Shown: positions 1 through 6,523 of the stretch, piece after piece
How the letters are laid out: the number at the start of each line of letters is the position of its first letter
How positions within the stretch are numbered: position 1 is the first letter of the stretch
From: Cyanobacteria bacterium T3Sed10_376R1m
Lineage (GTDB): Bacteria > Cyanobacteriota > Cyanobacteriia > Cyanobacteriales > Cyanobacteriaceae
NCBI GenBank assembly: GCA_003566215.1
Contig: PXEJ01000108.1
Location: forward strand, 1 to 8,466
Reading direction: 5' to 3'
Length of the DNA: 8,466 bases
The notes under the pieces: generated by a model
The model's input: only the letters and a program-made list of their open reading frames with translations
What the model was told of the DNA's origin: nothing
Database searches by the model: none
Translations under genes and position numbers: made by a program

Positions 1-119
1 CCAAAACCACCTAATCCTCCTAATACCTCTTTGCGATAGGTACTTTTAACATCATCACCGATTTTGTTAACAAACTCTCTTCCTGCCTCAATATCGACTC
101 CAGCCTGTTTATAATCCAT
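1..119 (-). CDS. purM: Phosphoribosylformylglycinamidine cyclo-ligase (AIR synthetase), 5' end only
   Basis: PurM closes the imidazole ring of formylglycinamidine ribonucleotide, using ATP, to give aminoimidazole ribonucleotide, the fifth step of purine synthesis in the cytoplasm. Only the first 39 codons are in the window; the rest lies off the left edge. The visible N-terminus begins [17 protein letters not shown] and ends in VLGGLGGFG. It matches the family start, where a YK-AGVDI-AG block is followed by the conserved GGLGGFG element near residues 33-39. The start ATG is at 119-117, preceded by a weak AGGAAA ribosome-binding sequence (126-121). The gene diverges from the rlpA-like gene across a long gap. 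A small upstream reading frame (125-181) ends just before its start. The identification rests on this short N-terminus but is quite distinctive. Confidence 0.9.
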   Translation of the reverse strand, partial: MDYKQAGVDIEAGREFVNKIGDDVKSTYRKEVLGGLGGF

Positions 120-124
120 ATTTC

Positions 125-181
125 CTACTTGATACAATAATTTTTACTGATGAGAGCAATCATTTTAACTAATATGATCAT
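125..181 (-). other. Possible small upstream reading frame (18 codons) before purM
   Basis: On the minus strand an AAGGAG sequence (189-184) lies two bases before an ATG (181-179) that opens an 18-codon frame reading [18 protein letters not shown]. The frame stops at TAG (127-125), five bases before the purM start codon, so the stop overlaps purM's own weak ribosome-binding sequence. The layout would suit translational coupling or a leader peptide. However, the Shine-Dalgarno to ATG spacing is shorter than usual, the peptide has no recognisable feature, and AT-rich DNA produces such frames by chance. Confidence 0.2.
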
Positions 182-198
182 TTCTCCTTATCCGATTT

Positions 199-216
199 GA
201 TTATGAATTTGTAATC
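199..216. promoter_or_regulatory. Dyad GATTA-N8-TAATC, copy 1 of a spaced pair
   Basis: The arms GATTA (199-203) and TAATC (212-216) are perfect inverted repeats around an AATT centre, giving an imperfect 18-base palindrome. It lies just upstream (in the purM direction) of the AAGGAG at 189-184, so it could overlap a purM promoter. A related copy is at 246-261; the shared core AATTTGTAATC recurs 45 bases away. The operator role is inference. Confidence 0.3.
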
Positions 217-245
217 GGTTCATTAGCCCAAATCATACCATTATT

Positions 246-261
246 GATTAAATTTGTAATC
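246..261. promoter_or_regulatory. Dyad GATTA-N6-TAATC, copy 2 of a spaced pair
   Basis: The arms GATTA (246-250) and TAATC (257-261) flank AATTTG. The 11-base core AATTTGTAATC is identical to that at 206-216, so the cores are 45 bases apart, a little over four helical turns. Two similar dyads on one face of the helix would suit a pair of regulator sites, but no regulator family is recognised. Confidence 0.28.
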
Positions 262-411
262 ATTCTTATCAAAAAAAGTCAAAGGTGTTACAAAATGATT
301 TTTTCATACCCCCTAAGGATTATTGATCAAAAAAACAAAACAAGAACTTCTCTATTGCCCTCAAAATCAAGAAGTAATAAAAACCAGATACAAAATAAAT
401 ATCTACTAAAA

Positions 412-436
412 ATAATTATCTTTTTGAGATAATTAT
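412..436. repeat. AT-rich inverted repeat next to a C-tract
   Basis: The arms ATAATTATC (412-420) and GATAATTAT (428-436) form a perfect 9-base-pair stem with a 7-base loop (421-427). On the + strand the stem is followed by seven C (437-443), so it is not a normal terminator in that direction. Read on the minus strand it is followed by a short T run, which resembles a weak terminator, though no gene ends there. Confidence 0.35.
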
Positions 437-631
437 CCCCCCCATTGATTAGTTTTGTTTAACTTAAACCCCCTCCCTAGTAAAAGCTAAACCTACCATT
501 ATGTCGATTCAAGAAAGGGTCGTCAATGCTCATTAATTATCATAATCTATTTCTTTTATTAGATAAGTATTTATGACCAATGAACTAAAAATGCCATGTT
601 AACTTAGTTACTGTTCAACATTATTAACAAA

Positions 632-650
632 TGTAAAGATTCCATTTACA
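632..650. repeat. Short dyad TGTAAA-N7-TTTACA upstream of the rlpA-like gene
   Basis: Perfect 6-base arms, TGTAAA (632-637) and TTTACA (645-650), flank GATTCCA. It lies 60-80 bases before the rlpA-like start, where an operator or -10/-35 region could be. The inner spacing does not fit the NtcA pattern GTA-N8-TAC. Its role is unknown. Confidence 0.25.
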
Positions 651-665
651 AAGAGTAAACAATCA

Positions 666-685
666 AAAACCTTATTAAAGGTTTT
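666..685 (+). repeat. Hairpin in the leader of the rlpA-like gene
   Basis: AAAACCTT (666-673) pairs perfectly with AAGGTTTT (678-685) around an ATTA loop: an 8-base-pair stem ending 25 bases before the start codon at 711. If transcribed, it would form a leader hairpin close to the ribosome entry site. No T-tract follows the stem, so a terminator is unlikely. Confidence 0.4.
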
Positions 686-710
686 GAAAGAATTAAATTA
701 CTGAAAAACT

Positions 711-1592
711 ATGCATACAAAAACTTGGAACAACGCTGTTAGATCAGCTGCAACAATCATTTTAGGAGTAACTGGTTTAGTTGTTGCCCCTAGTGTAAGA
801 GCTAACACAGCGAACATCTCTGAGCAAAATCAAACTTTAGCAGTAAGAAATAACCCCACCACACAAGAATTTTTAACCACCAGAATTTATTCTCACAACT
901 GGCAAAATCAAGAAGCCGCTACTCTACATTTTCAAAGTATTCCCCTCATCACCTTTTTGGGTAATGACACCACCGAAACTACCCAAAGAGCAGAGAAATT
1001 AGCCCGTCGTCTCGACCAACTTCACCAACAACAAGCTGATGCTAGTAAATTTGCAGTGAAATGGAATGAGCAAACCGAAGAATACACAATTCAATATGAC
1101 CAAGAAGATTTAATTGCCATCAACGACAAAACCATTCTCCCTGACACAACTAAAAAGGAAGATGTAGATGCACTACAGGCGACCAATCGTTTACGCAGAT
1201 TAATGGGCAATGCAGAACCCATTAACATCATTGCCAATAAACCTGAGCCTAAGGTGCTAGAAGTCGCTAGTACTGCAGGGGTTAAAGGTAGTGGCGGTCG
1301 AGTAATGCGTGGGGTTGCCTCTTGGTATGGTCCTGGTTTTCATGGTCGTCAAACGGCTAATGGGGAAAGATTTAATCAAAATGCTCTCACTGCCGCACAC
1401 CGCTCCCTTCCTTTTGGTACTAGAGTTAAAGTTACCAATGTACGGAATGGTCGCTCTGTGGTAGTTAGAATTAATGACCGTGGACCTTTCACTGGTGGAC
1501 GTATCATTGACCTAGCGGCGGGTGCTGCCCAAGCTATCGGCTTGAAGAGTAGCGGTGTTGGCACGGTTAACCTTCAGGTTTTAGGAAGATAG
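711..1592 (+). CDS. rlpA: RlpA-family septal lytic transglycosylase-like protein, exported
   Basis: RlpA proteins act outside the cytoplasmic membrane; in Pseudomonas the family member cleaves glycan strands lacking stem peptides at the septum. This 293-residue protein begins with a likely signal peptide: a charged start, a hydrophobic stretch at about residues 12-27, and a possible cleavage site after VRA (residue 31). There is no lipobox Cys at that point, so it is probably not a lipoprotein. The C-terminal double-psi beta-barrel domain spans about 200-293, with [29 protein letters not shown] and INDRGPF. The family's conserved Glu, His and Asp appear as E219, H230 and D256. No SPOR domain is visible. 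Residues 60-175 form a separate module discussed in the findings. The ATG at 711 is chosen because the signal peptide starts there; no Shine-Dalgarno is visible. Confidence 0.85.
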   Translation: MHTKTWNNAVRSAATIILGVTGLVVAPSVRANTANISEQNQTLAVRNNPTTQEFLTTRIYSHNWQNQEAATLHFQSIPLITFLGNDTTETTQRAEKLARRLDQLHQQQADASKFAVKWNEQTEEYTIQYDQEDLIAINDKTILPDTTKKEDVDALQATNRLRRLMGNAEPINIIANKPEPKVLEVASTAGVKGSGGRVMRGVASWYGPGFHGRQTANGERFNQNALTAAHRSLPFGTRVKVTNVRNGRSVVVRINDRGPFTGGRIIDLAAGAAQAIGLKSSGVGTVNLQVLGR

Positions 1593-1623
1593 ATTAAAGC
1601 CTTTGATCAGAAAAGAAGAATAG

Positions 1624-1654
1624 TTGACCAATGCCCATGAAGGATTGCTATAAT
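1624..1654 (+). promoter_or_regulatory. Sigma-70-type promoter with extended -10, for the SH3-like gene
   Basis: TATAAT (1649-1654) is a perfect -10 box, preceded by TGC (1646-1648), which makes an extended -10. A TTGACC -35-like box lies at 1624-1629, with a spacer of 19 bases; that is long, but the extended -10 would compensate. Transcription would start near 1661, giving a leader of about 27 bases to the ATG at 1688. This is the clearest promoter in the window. Confidence 0.65.
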
Positions 1655-1687
1655 GAATCTTGAAATTTTTAAGATAAATAAAGCTTA

Positions 1688-2164
1688 ATGAACATATCAG
1701 GTTTTTTGCAATTTCTGATTGGGTTTATCATCGGTATCGTTCTGTTTGGAGCTGGGATTGCTGGGGGAGCTTACTATTTTTTAACTCAAATTTCTGCGAA
1801 CCCCACAGATCCCTCCGATCCTATTCCCACAACAGAAGAAAGTAATGCTTCCGAATCTAGCTCGGAAACCCAAAGCGTTGCTGTTGAACCTGAACCAAAA
1901 CCAGAACCTGAACCAACTCCTACCGTTGAACCTGAGAGGGAAGCTTTACCTGATGGTGCTTACCGTGCCAGGGTGACATGGTCAACGGGTTTAAATTTGA
2001 GGGCTGAACCTAGTGAAAATGCGGATAGCGTTGGGGGGGTTGGTTTTAATTCTGAGTTGATTATTCTTTCTACCAGTGGCGATCGCAATTGGCAAAGGGT
2101 TCGAGTGGTAGGTAGTGGTCAAGAGGCTTGGGTAAAAGCAGGAAATGTGACCAGAATTGACTAA
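1688..2164 (+). CDS. Membrane-anchored SH3-like (SH3b) domain protein with Pro/Glu-rich stalk
   Basis: This 158-residue protein has one hydrophobic segment (about residues 7-33, rich in Gly and Ile), then a disordered linker (about 36-86) holding alternating Pro-Glu/Lys (VEPEPKPEPEPTPTVEPE), then a bacterial SH3-like fold (about 91-156). The last part shows the typical LNLRAEPSENAD turn and the ending W-V-----V. Such domains usually bind cell-wall peptides or other periplasmic ligands. The short polar N-terminus suggests an anchored topology with the SH3 part in the periplasm; cleavage of the segment cannot be excluded. The Pro/Glu stalk resembles rigid spacers that cross the periplasm. The gene has its own promoter-like sequence (1624-1654) and follows the rlpA-like gene by 95 bases. 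Partner and exact role are unknown. Confidence 0.75.
   Translation: MNISGFLQFLIGFIIGIVLFGAGIAGGAYYFLTQISANPTDPSDPIPTTEESNASESSSETQSVAVEPEPKPEPEPTPTVEPEREALPDGAYRARVTWSTGLNLRAEPSENADSVGGVGFNSELIILSTSGDRNWQRVRVVGSGQEAWVKAGNVTRID
2079..2086. repeat. HIP1 octamer GCGATCGC
   Basis: This is an exact copy of the highly iterated palindrome of cyanobacterial genomes, lying inside the SH3-like gene. It supports the cyanobacterial assignment. Confidence 0.9.
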
Positions 2165-2254
2165 TTAATAAATGTAATGATTTCTAAACAAAGATGATGG
2201 TCTTTATATTCTAGTTAAAGGTAAGATTAAGAAAAGGTAAATATATTTTTCCCT

Positions 2255-3547
2255 ATGGTCTTATCTACACGCAATCAGTCCATCCCTCCCCTAATGACTT
2301 CGCCAAAATTTCAAGTCATCGAGTTACCTAGTGGTTTGACTTTAATTCATCAACAAATATCCACTAGCTCGGTGGTGGTTGCTGATGTGTGGGTTGATGG
2401 GGGAGTAACTAATGAGCCACAATCATGGTCGGGGATGGCTCATTTTCTAGAACATATGATCTTTAAGGGTACTGCCAATGTATTACCCGGAGAGTTTGAT
2501 TATGTGGTGGAAAATAGTGGTGGTTGCGCTAATGCGGCGACGAGTTACGATTATGTCCATTATTTTTTGGTGACTGCTAGTCAATATTTGCCCCAAACTT
2601 TACCTTATTTAGGGGAGATTTTATTACAAGCTCACATACCAGATGAGGAGTTTTATTTAGAAAGGGATGTGGTTTTAGAGGAAATCAGATCCAGTGATGA
2701 TGATTATGATTGGTTGGCACTCCAAGCTCTATCTAATTTAATGTACCAGAATCATCCCTACGGACGTTCGGTATTAGGGGATGAATCGTTGTTACTTAAT
2801 AATACTCCTAACCAAATGCGTTGTTTTCATAAAACCCATTATCAACCTGAACGAATGTCGGTGGTTTTGGTGGGAGATATTACAGAAAAGGAGGCTATTT
2901 CCCTTACTAATAATTCTTTTTCTAATTTTACCGTGCGATCGGAATGTCCCCCTGTTAGTTTTGATAGTGAACCTCCCATGGTAGAAATTCGCCGAAAACA
3001 ATTATTTTTACCCCGATTAGAATTATCTAAATTTATTATGGGTTGGAGTGGTCCGGGGATTGATGATTTTGTAGGTGCGATCGCCCTTGACCTAATTTCG
3101 ATGATTTTAGCAGGGGGTAGAACATCAAGACTAGTTCGACAACTACGGGAAGAAAAACAAATCGTATTAGATATTGGTTGTGATTTTTCCTTTCAAAAAC
3201 ACTCTAGTCTATTTACCATCAGTGCTTATTTTGAGCACCAAAATTTAGCAGAAATTGAACATCTAATAAGACAAGAAATTTATAACCTACAAACAAAGCC
3301 CATCACTGATAAAGAAATAGAAATTTGCAAAAAAGCCCTACTCCACGACTATATTTTCTCCACCGAAACCCCAGAACAATTAGCTAGTTTATACTGTTAT
3401 TATCAAACCCTCACCAACGCCCATCTTTCTCTCCAATATCCCCATACAGTTCGTAGTTTTACCCCCCAAGATATTCAACGCTACGCTTCTATCTACCTCT
3501 GTCCCCAATACTATTCCATCTGTGAAGTTCATGAACAAAAGTGCTAG
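2255..3547 (+). CDS. M16 family zinc metallopeptidase (pitrilysin/processing-peptidase type)
   Basis: The 430-residue length fits the single-unit M16B group. These enzymes form two-domain clamshells that cleave peptides and small unfolded proteins in a closed chamber. The N-terminal domain (about 17-215) carries the inverted zinc motif HFLEH (H63, E66, H67). The third ligand is probably E143, 76 residues on, in ERDVVLEEI. The motif GGCANAATSYDYVHYF (89-104) is the usual substrate-edge strand. The C-terminal domain (about 220-425) has the GGRTSRLVRQLREE block (287-300). The Tyr usually found just after this block appears replaced by Leu (305). There is no signal peptide, so it is probably cytoplasmic. 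The ATG at 2255 has no close Shine-Dalgarno; ATG at 2294 (residue 14) is an alternative start, because similarity to the family begins about residue 17. No partner M16 gene is adjacent. Confidence 0.88.
   Translation: MVLSTRNQSIPPLMTSPKFQVIELPSGLTLIHQQISTSSVVVADVWVDGGVTNEPQSWSGMAHFLEHMIFKGTANVLPGEFDYVVENSGGCANAATSYDYVHYFLVTASQYLPQTLPYLGEILLQAHIPDEEFYLERDVVLEEIRSSDDDYDWLALQALSNLMYQNHPYGRSVLGDESLLLNNTPNQMRCFHKTHYQPERMSVVLVGDITEKEAISLTNNSFSNFTVRSECPPVSFDSEPPMVEIRRKQLFLPRLELSKFIMGWSGPGIDDFVGAIALDLISMILAGGRTSRLVRQLREEKQIVLDIGCDFSFQKHSSLFTISAYFEHQNLAEIEHLIRQEIYNLQTKPITDKEIEICKKALLHDYIFSTETPEQLASLYCYYQTLTNAHLSLQYPHTVRSFTPQDIQRYASIYLCPQYYSICEVHEQKC
3077..3084. repeat. HIP1 octamer GCGATCGC
   Basis: An exact HIP1 palindrome inside the M16 peptidase gene, followed by CCTT as at the copy in trpD. 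Confidence 0.9.
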
Positions 3548-3580
3548 ATATTTATAGGAAATAAAACCTAAAAAAAATAG

Positions 3581-3609
3581 TTGATCAGAGTGAACCTCAA
3601 TGATAGAAT
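3581..3609 (+). promoter_or_regulatory. Promoter of trpD (TTGATC-N17-TAGAAT, extended -10)
   Basis: TTGATC (3581-3586) and TAGAAT (3604-3609) are separated by the ideal 17 bases, and a TG at 3601-3602 makes the -10 extended. Transcription would begin near 3616. The extended -10 includes bases of the ATG at 3600, so that ATG could not be a translation start for this transcript. The next in-frame ATG, at 3639, would have a leader of about 23 bases. Confidence 0.5.
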
Positions 3610-3638
3610 TGAGCCATCATTGCAATTACCTTAGACTA

Positions 3639-4676
3639 ATGACAATAGACTGGTCAGAACTATTACAACAATTGATTTTTCAAAAATCTCTCTCTCAATC
3701 CCAAGCCTCTAGCTTAATGGAAGGTTGGCTAAAAGAAGAAATAAGCCCAGCTTTATCTGGGGCGATTTTGACAGCCCTTCAAATTAAAGGAGTGTCGGGA
3801 ATTGAATTAGCTGGTATGGCAAGGGTTTTGCAATCTCAGTCTTTACAATCAGAAGTTATTAGTCATAGTCAACCCATAATTGATACTTGTGGCACGGGGG
3901 GAGATGGTTCATCAACCTTTAATATTTCCACTGCTGTGGCTTTTGTGGCAGCGGCGGCGGGGGTAAAAGTAGCTAAACATGGAAATCGCTCCGCTTCTAG
4001 TAAAGTCGGCTCTGCGGATGTTTTAGAGTATCTAGGAGTAAAGTTAAACGGTCATATCCCAGATTATAAAAGAGCTTTAGAGGAAGTGGGAATCACTTTT
4101 TTGTTTGCCCCCGGATGGCATCCAGCCATGAAAGCAGTTGCTCCAATTCGCAAAGAATTAAAAATCAGAACCATATTTAATTTATTGGGTCCTCTGGTCA
4201 ATCCTTTGCGTCCTACAGGACAAGTTATTGGGGTGTATGCCCCTGAGTTTATTGCGCCAATGGCCTTTGCCCTAAGTTCTTTGGAAGTCAAAAATGCGAT
4301 CGCCCTTCACGGGAGAGAAAAATTAGACGAAGCGGGTTTAGGAGATATTACCGACTTAGCCATTATCAGTGACGGAAAAGTTGAAATTACAACCCTTAAT
4401 CCCCAAGAATTAGGGCTACATAAAGCCACCCTAGCCCAATTAAAAGGAGGAAATGTGGAAGAAAATGCCACTATCTTAACCAATGTACTGCAAGGAAAAG
4501 GTACTCAGGCTCAACAAGACGCTGTAATTTTAAACGCTTCCCTTGCCCTACAGGTGGGAGAAGCAGTACCATTGGGTAATTACACTCAAGCTATTGAAAA
4601 GGCACGGGCGATCGTAAATAGTGGGGTAGCATGGGATAAACTTAGGGAATTAGTAACATTTTTTACCACAAAATAA
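3639..4676 (+). CDS. trpD: Anthranilate phosphoribosyltransferase
   Basis: TrpD transfers the phosphoribosyl group of PRPP to anthranilate, the second step of tryptophan synthesis, as a cytoplasmic homodimer. With the ATG at 3639 the protein is 345 residues, the usual family length. An in-frame ATG at 3600 would add 13 residues ([13 protein letters not shown]) that do not look like the family. A promoter-like sequence also overlaps that upstream ATG, so 3639 is preferred. Counting from 3639: a helical N-terminal domain, the PRPP-binding CGTGGDGS (84-91), NIST (95-98), [18 protein letters not shown] (113-130), the anthranilate/PRPP-loop block [13 protein letters not shown] (177-189), and the metal-binding DE pair (230-231) in [10 protein letters not shown]. 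All key motifs are present. No other trp gene adjoins it, as is usual in cyanobacteria, where trp genes are scattered. Confidence 0.95.
   Translation: MTIDWSELLQQLIFQKSLSQSQASSLMEGWLKEEISPALSGAILTALQIKGVSGIELAGMARVLQSQSLQSEVISHSQPIIDTCGTGGDGSSTFNISTAVAFVAAAAGVKVAKHGNRSASSKVGSADVLEYLGVKLNGHIPDYKRALEEVGITFLFAPGWHPAMKAVAPIRKELKIRTIFNLLGPLVNPLRPTGQVIGVYAPEFIAPMAFALSSLEVKNAIALHGREKLDEAGLGDITDLAIISDGKVEITTLNPQELGLHKATLAQLKGGNVEENATILTNVLQGKGTQAQQDAVILNASLALQVGEAVPLGNYTQAIEKARAIVNSGVAWDKLRELVTFFTTK
4296..4303. repeat. HIP1 octamer GCGATCGC
   Basis: An exact HIP1 palindrome within trpD, with the same CCTT 3' flank as the copy at 3077. Partial matches (for example GGCGATCGTA near 4608-4617) occur elsewhere. 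Confidence 0.9.
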
Positions 4677-4724
4677 TACTAAATAATAAGTATCAAAAGA
4701 AAATAGCACTTATAACAAGTTAAG

Positions 4725-4757
4725 CTATAATTTTGCCCAGAATAGATTAAATTATAG
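4725..4757. promoter_or_regulatory. Inverted repeat over the likely ftsZ -10 region
   Basis: CTATAATTT (4725-4733) and AAATTATAG (4749-4757) are perfect inverted repeats of nine bases around a 15-base centre. The left arm contains a perfect -10 hexamer TATAAT (4726-4731) facing ftsZ; the right arm holds the same hexamer on the other strand (4751-4756). The best -35 at 17-base spacing (4703-4708) matches only 3 of 6. If this promoter is used, the ftsZ leader is about 123 bases. The repeat could be an operator, or a stem-loop after trpD. Confidence 0.4.
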
Positions 4758-4860
4758 TTATCTCTAATCGCAAAATTCTTATTAGTATTATCTTCTACTA
4801 TTAATAAAATTTATATTTATTTTTCCCTAACAAATAAACCTAAATGACTATATAAAAACC

Positions 4861-6120
4861 ATGAATGAATCCGATCTAAATCTCGCCAAATACCTAGTAG
4901 AATCTTCAGGAATTAAAAAACCTCAAAACAGTCAAAATCCTCGTAACACAAAAAAACCTCAGACAGAAAAACCCTCCCTTGAACAAAATATGAACTCACG
5001 TCAAATTGTTCCTAGCAACATTGCCAAAATAAAAGTAATTGGAGTGGGTGGTGGTGGCTGTAACGCCGTTAACCGCATGATTCAGAGCAACGTTTCAGGG
5101 GTAGAATTTTGGCAAATCAACACCGATGCCCAAGCCCTTTCCGAATCCATGGCAACCTATTGTTTGCAAATCGGACAAAAATTAACCAGGGGATTAGGGG
5201 CAGGAGGTAATCCTTCCATTGGGCAAAAAGCCGCCGAAGAATCCAGAGATGAAATTGCCAAATCCCTAGAAAACACCGATTTAGTCTTTATTACCGCTGG
5301 AATGGGAGGAGGCACAGGCACAGGGGCAGCCCCCATCGTAGCAGAAATAGCCAAAGAAATGGGCTGTTTAACCGTAGGAGTAGTCACTCGCCCCTTTACC
5401 TTTGAAGGGCGCCGACGTACCACCCAAGCAGAAGAAGGAATTAACGCCTTACAAAGCAAAGTTGACACCCTAATTATTATTCCTAACAATAAACTATTGT
5501 CCGTCATCCCCGCAGAAACACCCCTACAAGAATCTTTCCGTATCGCAGATGACATTCTGCGACAGGGTGTTCAAGGTATCTCCGATATTATCACCATACC
5601 CGGTCTTGTTAACGTTGACTTTGCCGACGTTAGAGCCGTCATGGCAGACGCAGGTTCCGCCTTAATGGGCATTGGTATCGGCTCAGGAAAATCCCGTGCC
5701 AAAGAAAGCTCCGTCGCTGCCATATCCTCACCTCTTCTCGAATCTTCCATTCAAGGGGCAAAGGGAGTCGTGTTAAATATTACAGGAGGAAGTGATTTGA
5801 CCTTACATGAAGTCAACACCGCCGCCGAAACTATTTACGAAATAGTTGATCCTAATGCTAACATCATTTTTGGTGCAGTAATTGATGAAAAAATGCAAGG
5901 AGAAATTCGTATTACCGTCATTGCCACAGGATTCTCTTCCGAAACATCTCCTAATTCTTCTCCGGCAAAAACTGTTATTACTCCACCACCACTTTCTAGT
6001 AATCAAGAACAATCAGAGCAAAAGAAAGAAGAAGGAAATTCCTCAGATTCAGACAATCCTCTCGCTGGTTTAGATATTCCTGAATTTTTGCAAAGACGTC
6101 GCTTTCCCCGCCGTCAATAA
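4861..6120 (+). CDS. ftsZ: Cell division protein FtsZ
   Basis: FtsZ is the tubulin-like GTPase that polymerises into the cytoplasmic division ring. This 419-residue protein starts with a polar, Lys/Asn/Gln-rich extension of about 50 residues, common in cyanobacteria, then the GTPase core from [20 protein letters not shown]. Visible elements are the T1 loop [13 protein letters not shown] (61-73), the tubulin signature GGGTGTG (149-155), the synergy-loop NVDFADVR with N251, D253 and D256 that complete the active site of the next subunit, and the C-terminal domain to about 357. A short disordered linker (358-400) leads to the conserved tail [15 protein letters not shown], where division partners dock. 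The ATG at 4861 has no Shine-Dalgarno; ATG at residue 44 would remove the extension but keep the core. It follows trpD by 184 bases; ftsQ is not upstream. Confidence 0.98.
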   Translation: MNESDLNLAKYLVESSGIKKPQNSQNPRNTKKPQTEKPSLEQNMNSRQIVPSNIAKIKVIGVGGGGCNAVNRMIQSNVSGVEFWQINTDAQALSESMATYCLQIGQKLTRGLGAGGNPSIGQKAAEESRDEIAKSLENTDLVFITAGMGGGTGTGAAPIVAEIAKEMGCLTVGVVTRPFTFEGRRRTTQAEEGINALQSKVDTLIIIPNNKLLSVIPAETPLQESFRIADDILRQGVQGISDIITIPGLVNVDFADVRAVMADAGSALMGIGIGSGKSRAKESSVAAISSPLLESSIQGAKGVVLNITGGSDLTLHEVNTAAETIYEIVDPNANIIFGAVIDEKMQGEIRITVIATGFSSETSPNSSPAKTVITPPPLSSNQEQSEQKKEEGNSSDSDNPLAGLDIPEFLQRRRFPRRQ

Positions 6121-6135
6121 AAATCATAAACACTA

Positions 6136-6157
6136 GGGGTAACAAAGATTTGCCCCC
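6136..6157 (+). terminator. Possible weak stem-loop after ftsZ
   Basis: GGGG (6136-6139) can pair with CCCC (within 6153-6157), with inner CAA/TTG pairs and an uneven internal loop. It lies 16 bases after the ftsZ stop codon. No T-tract follows, so it is not a canonical intrinsic terminator; it may only stabilise the 3' end. Confidence 0.3.
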
Positions 6158-6202
6158 ATTCATCATACAGTAGAAAAGAGGTAACCCAAACAAATTTAAC
6201 TA

Positions 6203-6523
6203 ATGAATATAAAAGATTATTTATCATTAACAAAACAAACTGCAATTTATCCATCCGATAGTTTTTTAGAGTATCTGACATTAGGTTTAGCCTCAGAAGC
6301 TGGAGAGGTTAGTGGGGTGGTAAAAAAATATATTCGTCAAGATTTTGACTTAGATATTGCCCAAGAGAAATTAAAAAAAGAGTTAGGAGATGTACTTTGG
6401 TATTGGGCTAGATTATGCGATGAATTAGGCTTAAATCCAGAAGAAATTATGGAAGAAAATATTAATAAACTACTTAAAAGAAAGCAAAATAAAACCTTAC
6501 AAGGAGATGGAGATGATCGATAG
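6203..6523 (+). CDS. MazG-like nucleotide pyrophosphohydrolase
   Basis: Proteins of the all-alpha NTP pyrophosphohydrolase group remove pyrophosphate from (d)NTPs, often non-canonical ones, in the cytoplasm and using Mg2+. This 106-residue protein is a single short domain. It shows the metal-binding pattern EXXE (E32 and E35, in ASEAGEVSG) followed by EXXD (E60 and D63, in KELGDVLWY), the hallmark of MazG folds. The C-terminal NKLLKRKQNKTLQGDGDDR is the usual basic, Gly/Asp-ending tail of this subgroup. It is much shorter than two-domain MazG of Escherichia coli, so the exact substrate cannot be read from sequence. It follows ftsZ by 82 bases. A GAGG sequence (6178-6181) lies about 20 bases before the ATG, too far for a normal Shine-Dalgarno. 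Confidence 0.85.
   Translation: MNIKDYLSLTKQTAIYPSDSFLEYLTLGLASEAGEVSGVVKKYIRQDFDLDIAQEKLKKELGDVLWYWARLCDELGLNPEEIMEENINKLLKRKQNKTLQGDGDDR

Larger units (their letters stand above)
120..710. other. Long divergent intergenic region between purM and the rlpA-like gene
   Basis: These 591 bases are strongly AT-rich and hold no gene I can support. What can be seen, left to right, is a small minus-strand reading frame before purM (125-181), two related dyads of the form GATTA-N6 or N8-TAATC (199-216 and 246-261), an AT hairpin (412-436) next to a run of seven C (437-443), a second C-rich stretch (about 469-478), a TGTAAA/TTTACA dyad (632-650) and an AAAACCTT/AAGGTTTT hairpin (666-685). A 62-codon frame at 244-432 opens with TTG, is low-complexity Lys/Ile/Asn-rich and looks like chance. 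The region must carry the promoters of both flanking genes, but I see no clear consensus -35/-10 pair for either. Confidence 0.6.

Noticed and set aside
244..432. A 62-codon frame upstream of the rlpA-like gene
   Set aside because: It opens with TTG, has no ribosome-binding sequence, is low-complexity Lys/Ile/Asn-rich as expected of AT-rich spacer, and shows no domain.
645..662. An RpaB-type HLR1 site (TTTACAAA-GA-GTAAACAA)
   Set aside because: The first half fits, but the second half departs from the (G/T)TTACA repeat at two positions, so it is not a convincing site.
5157..5555. A 132-codon antisense frame inside ftsZ
   Set aside because: It is the mirror of the well-conserved FtsZ GTPase core; its sequence shows no domain and its length follows from the coding constraint on the other strand.
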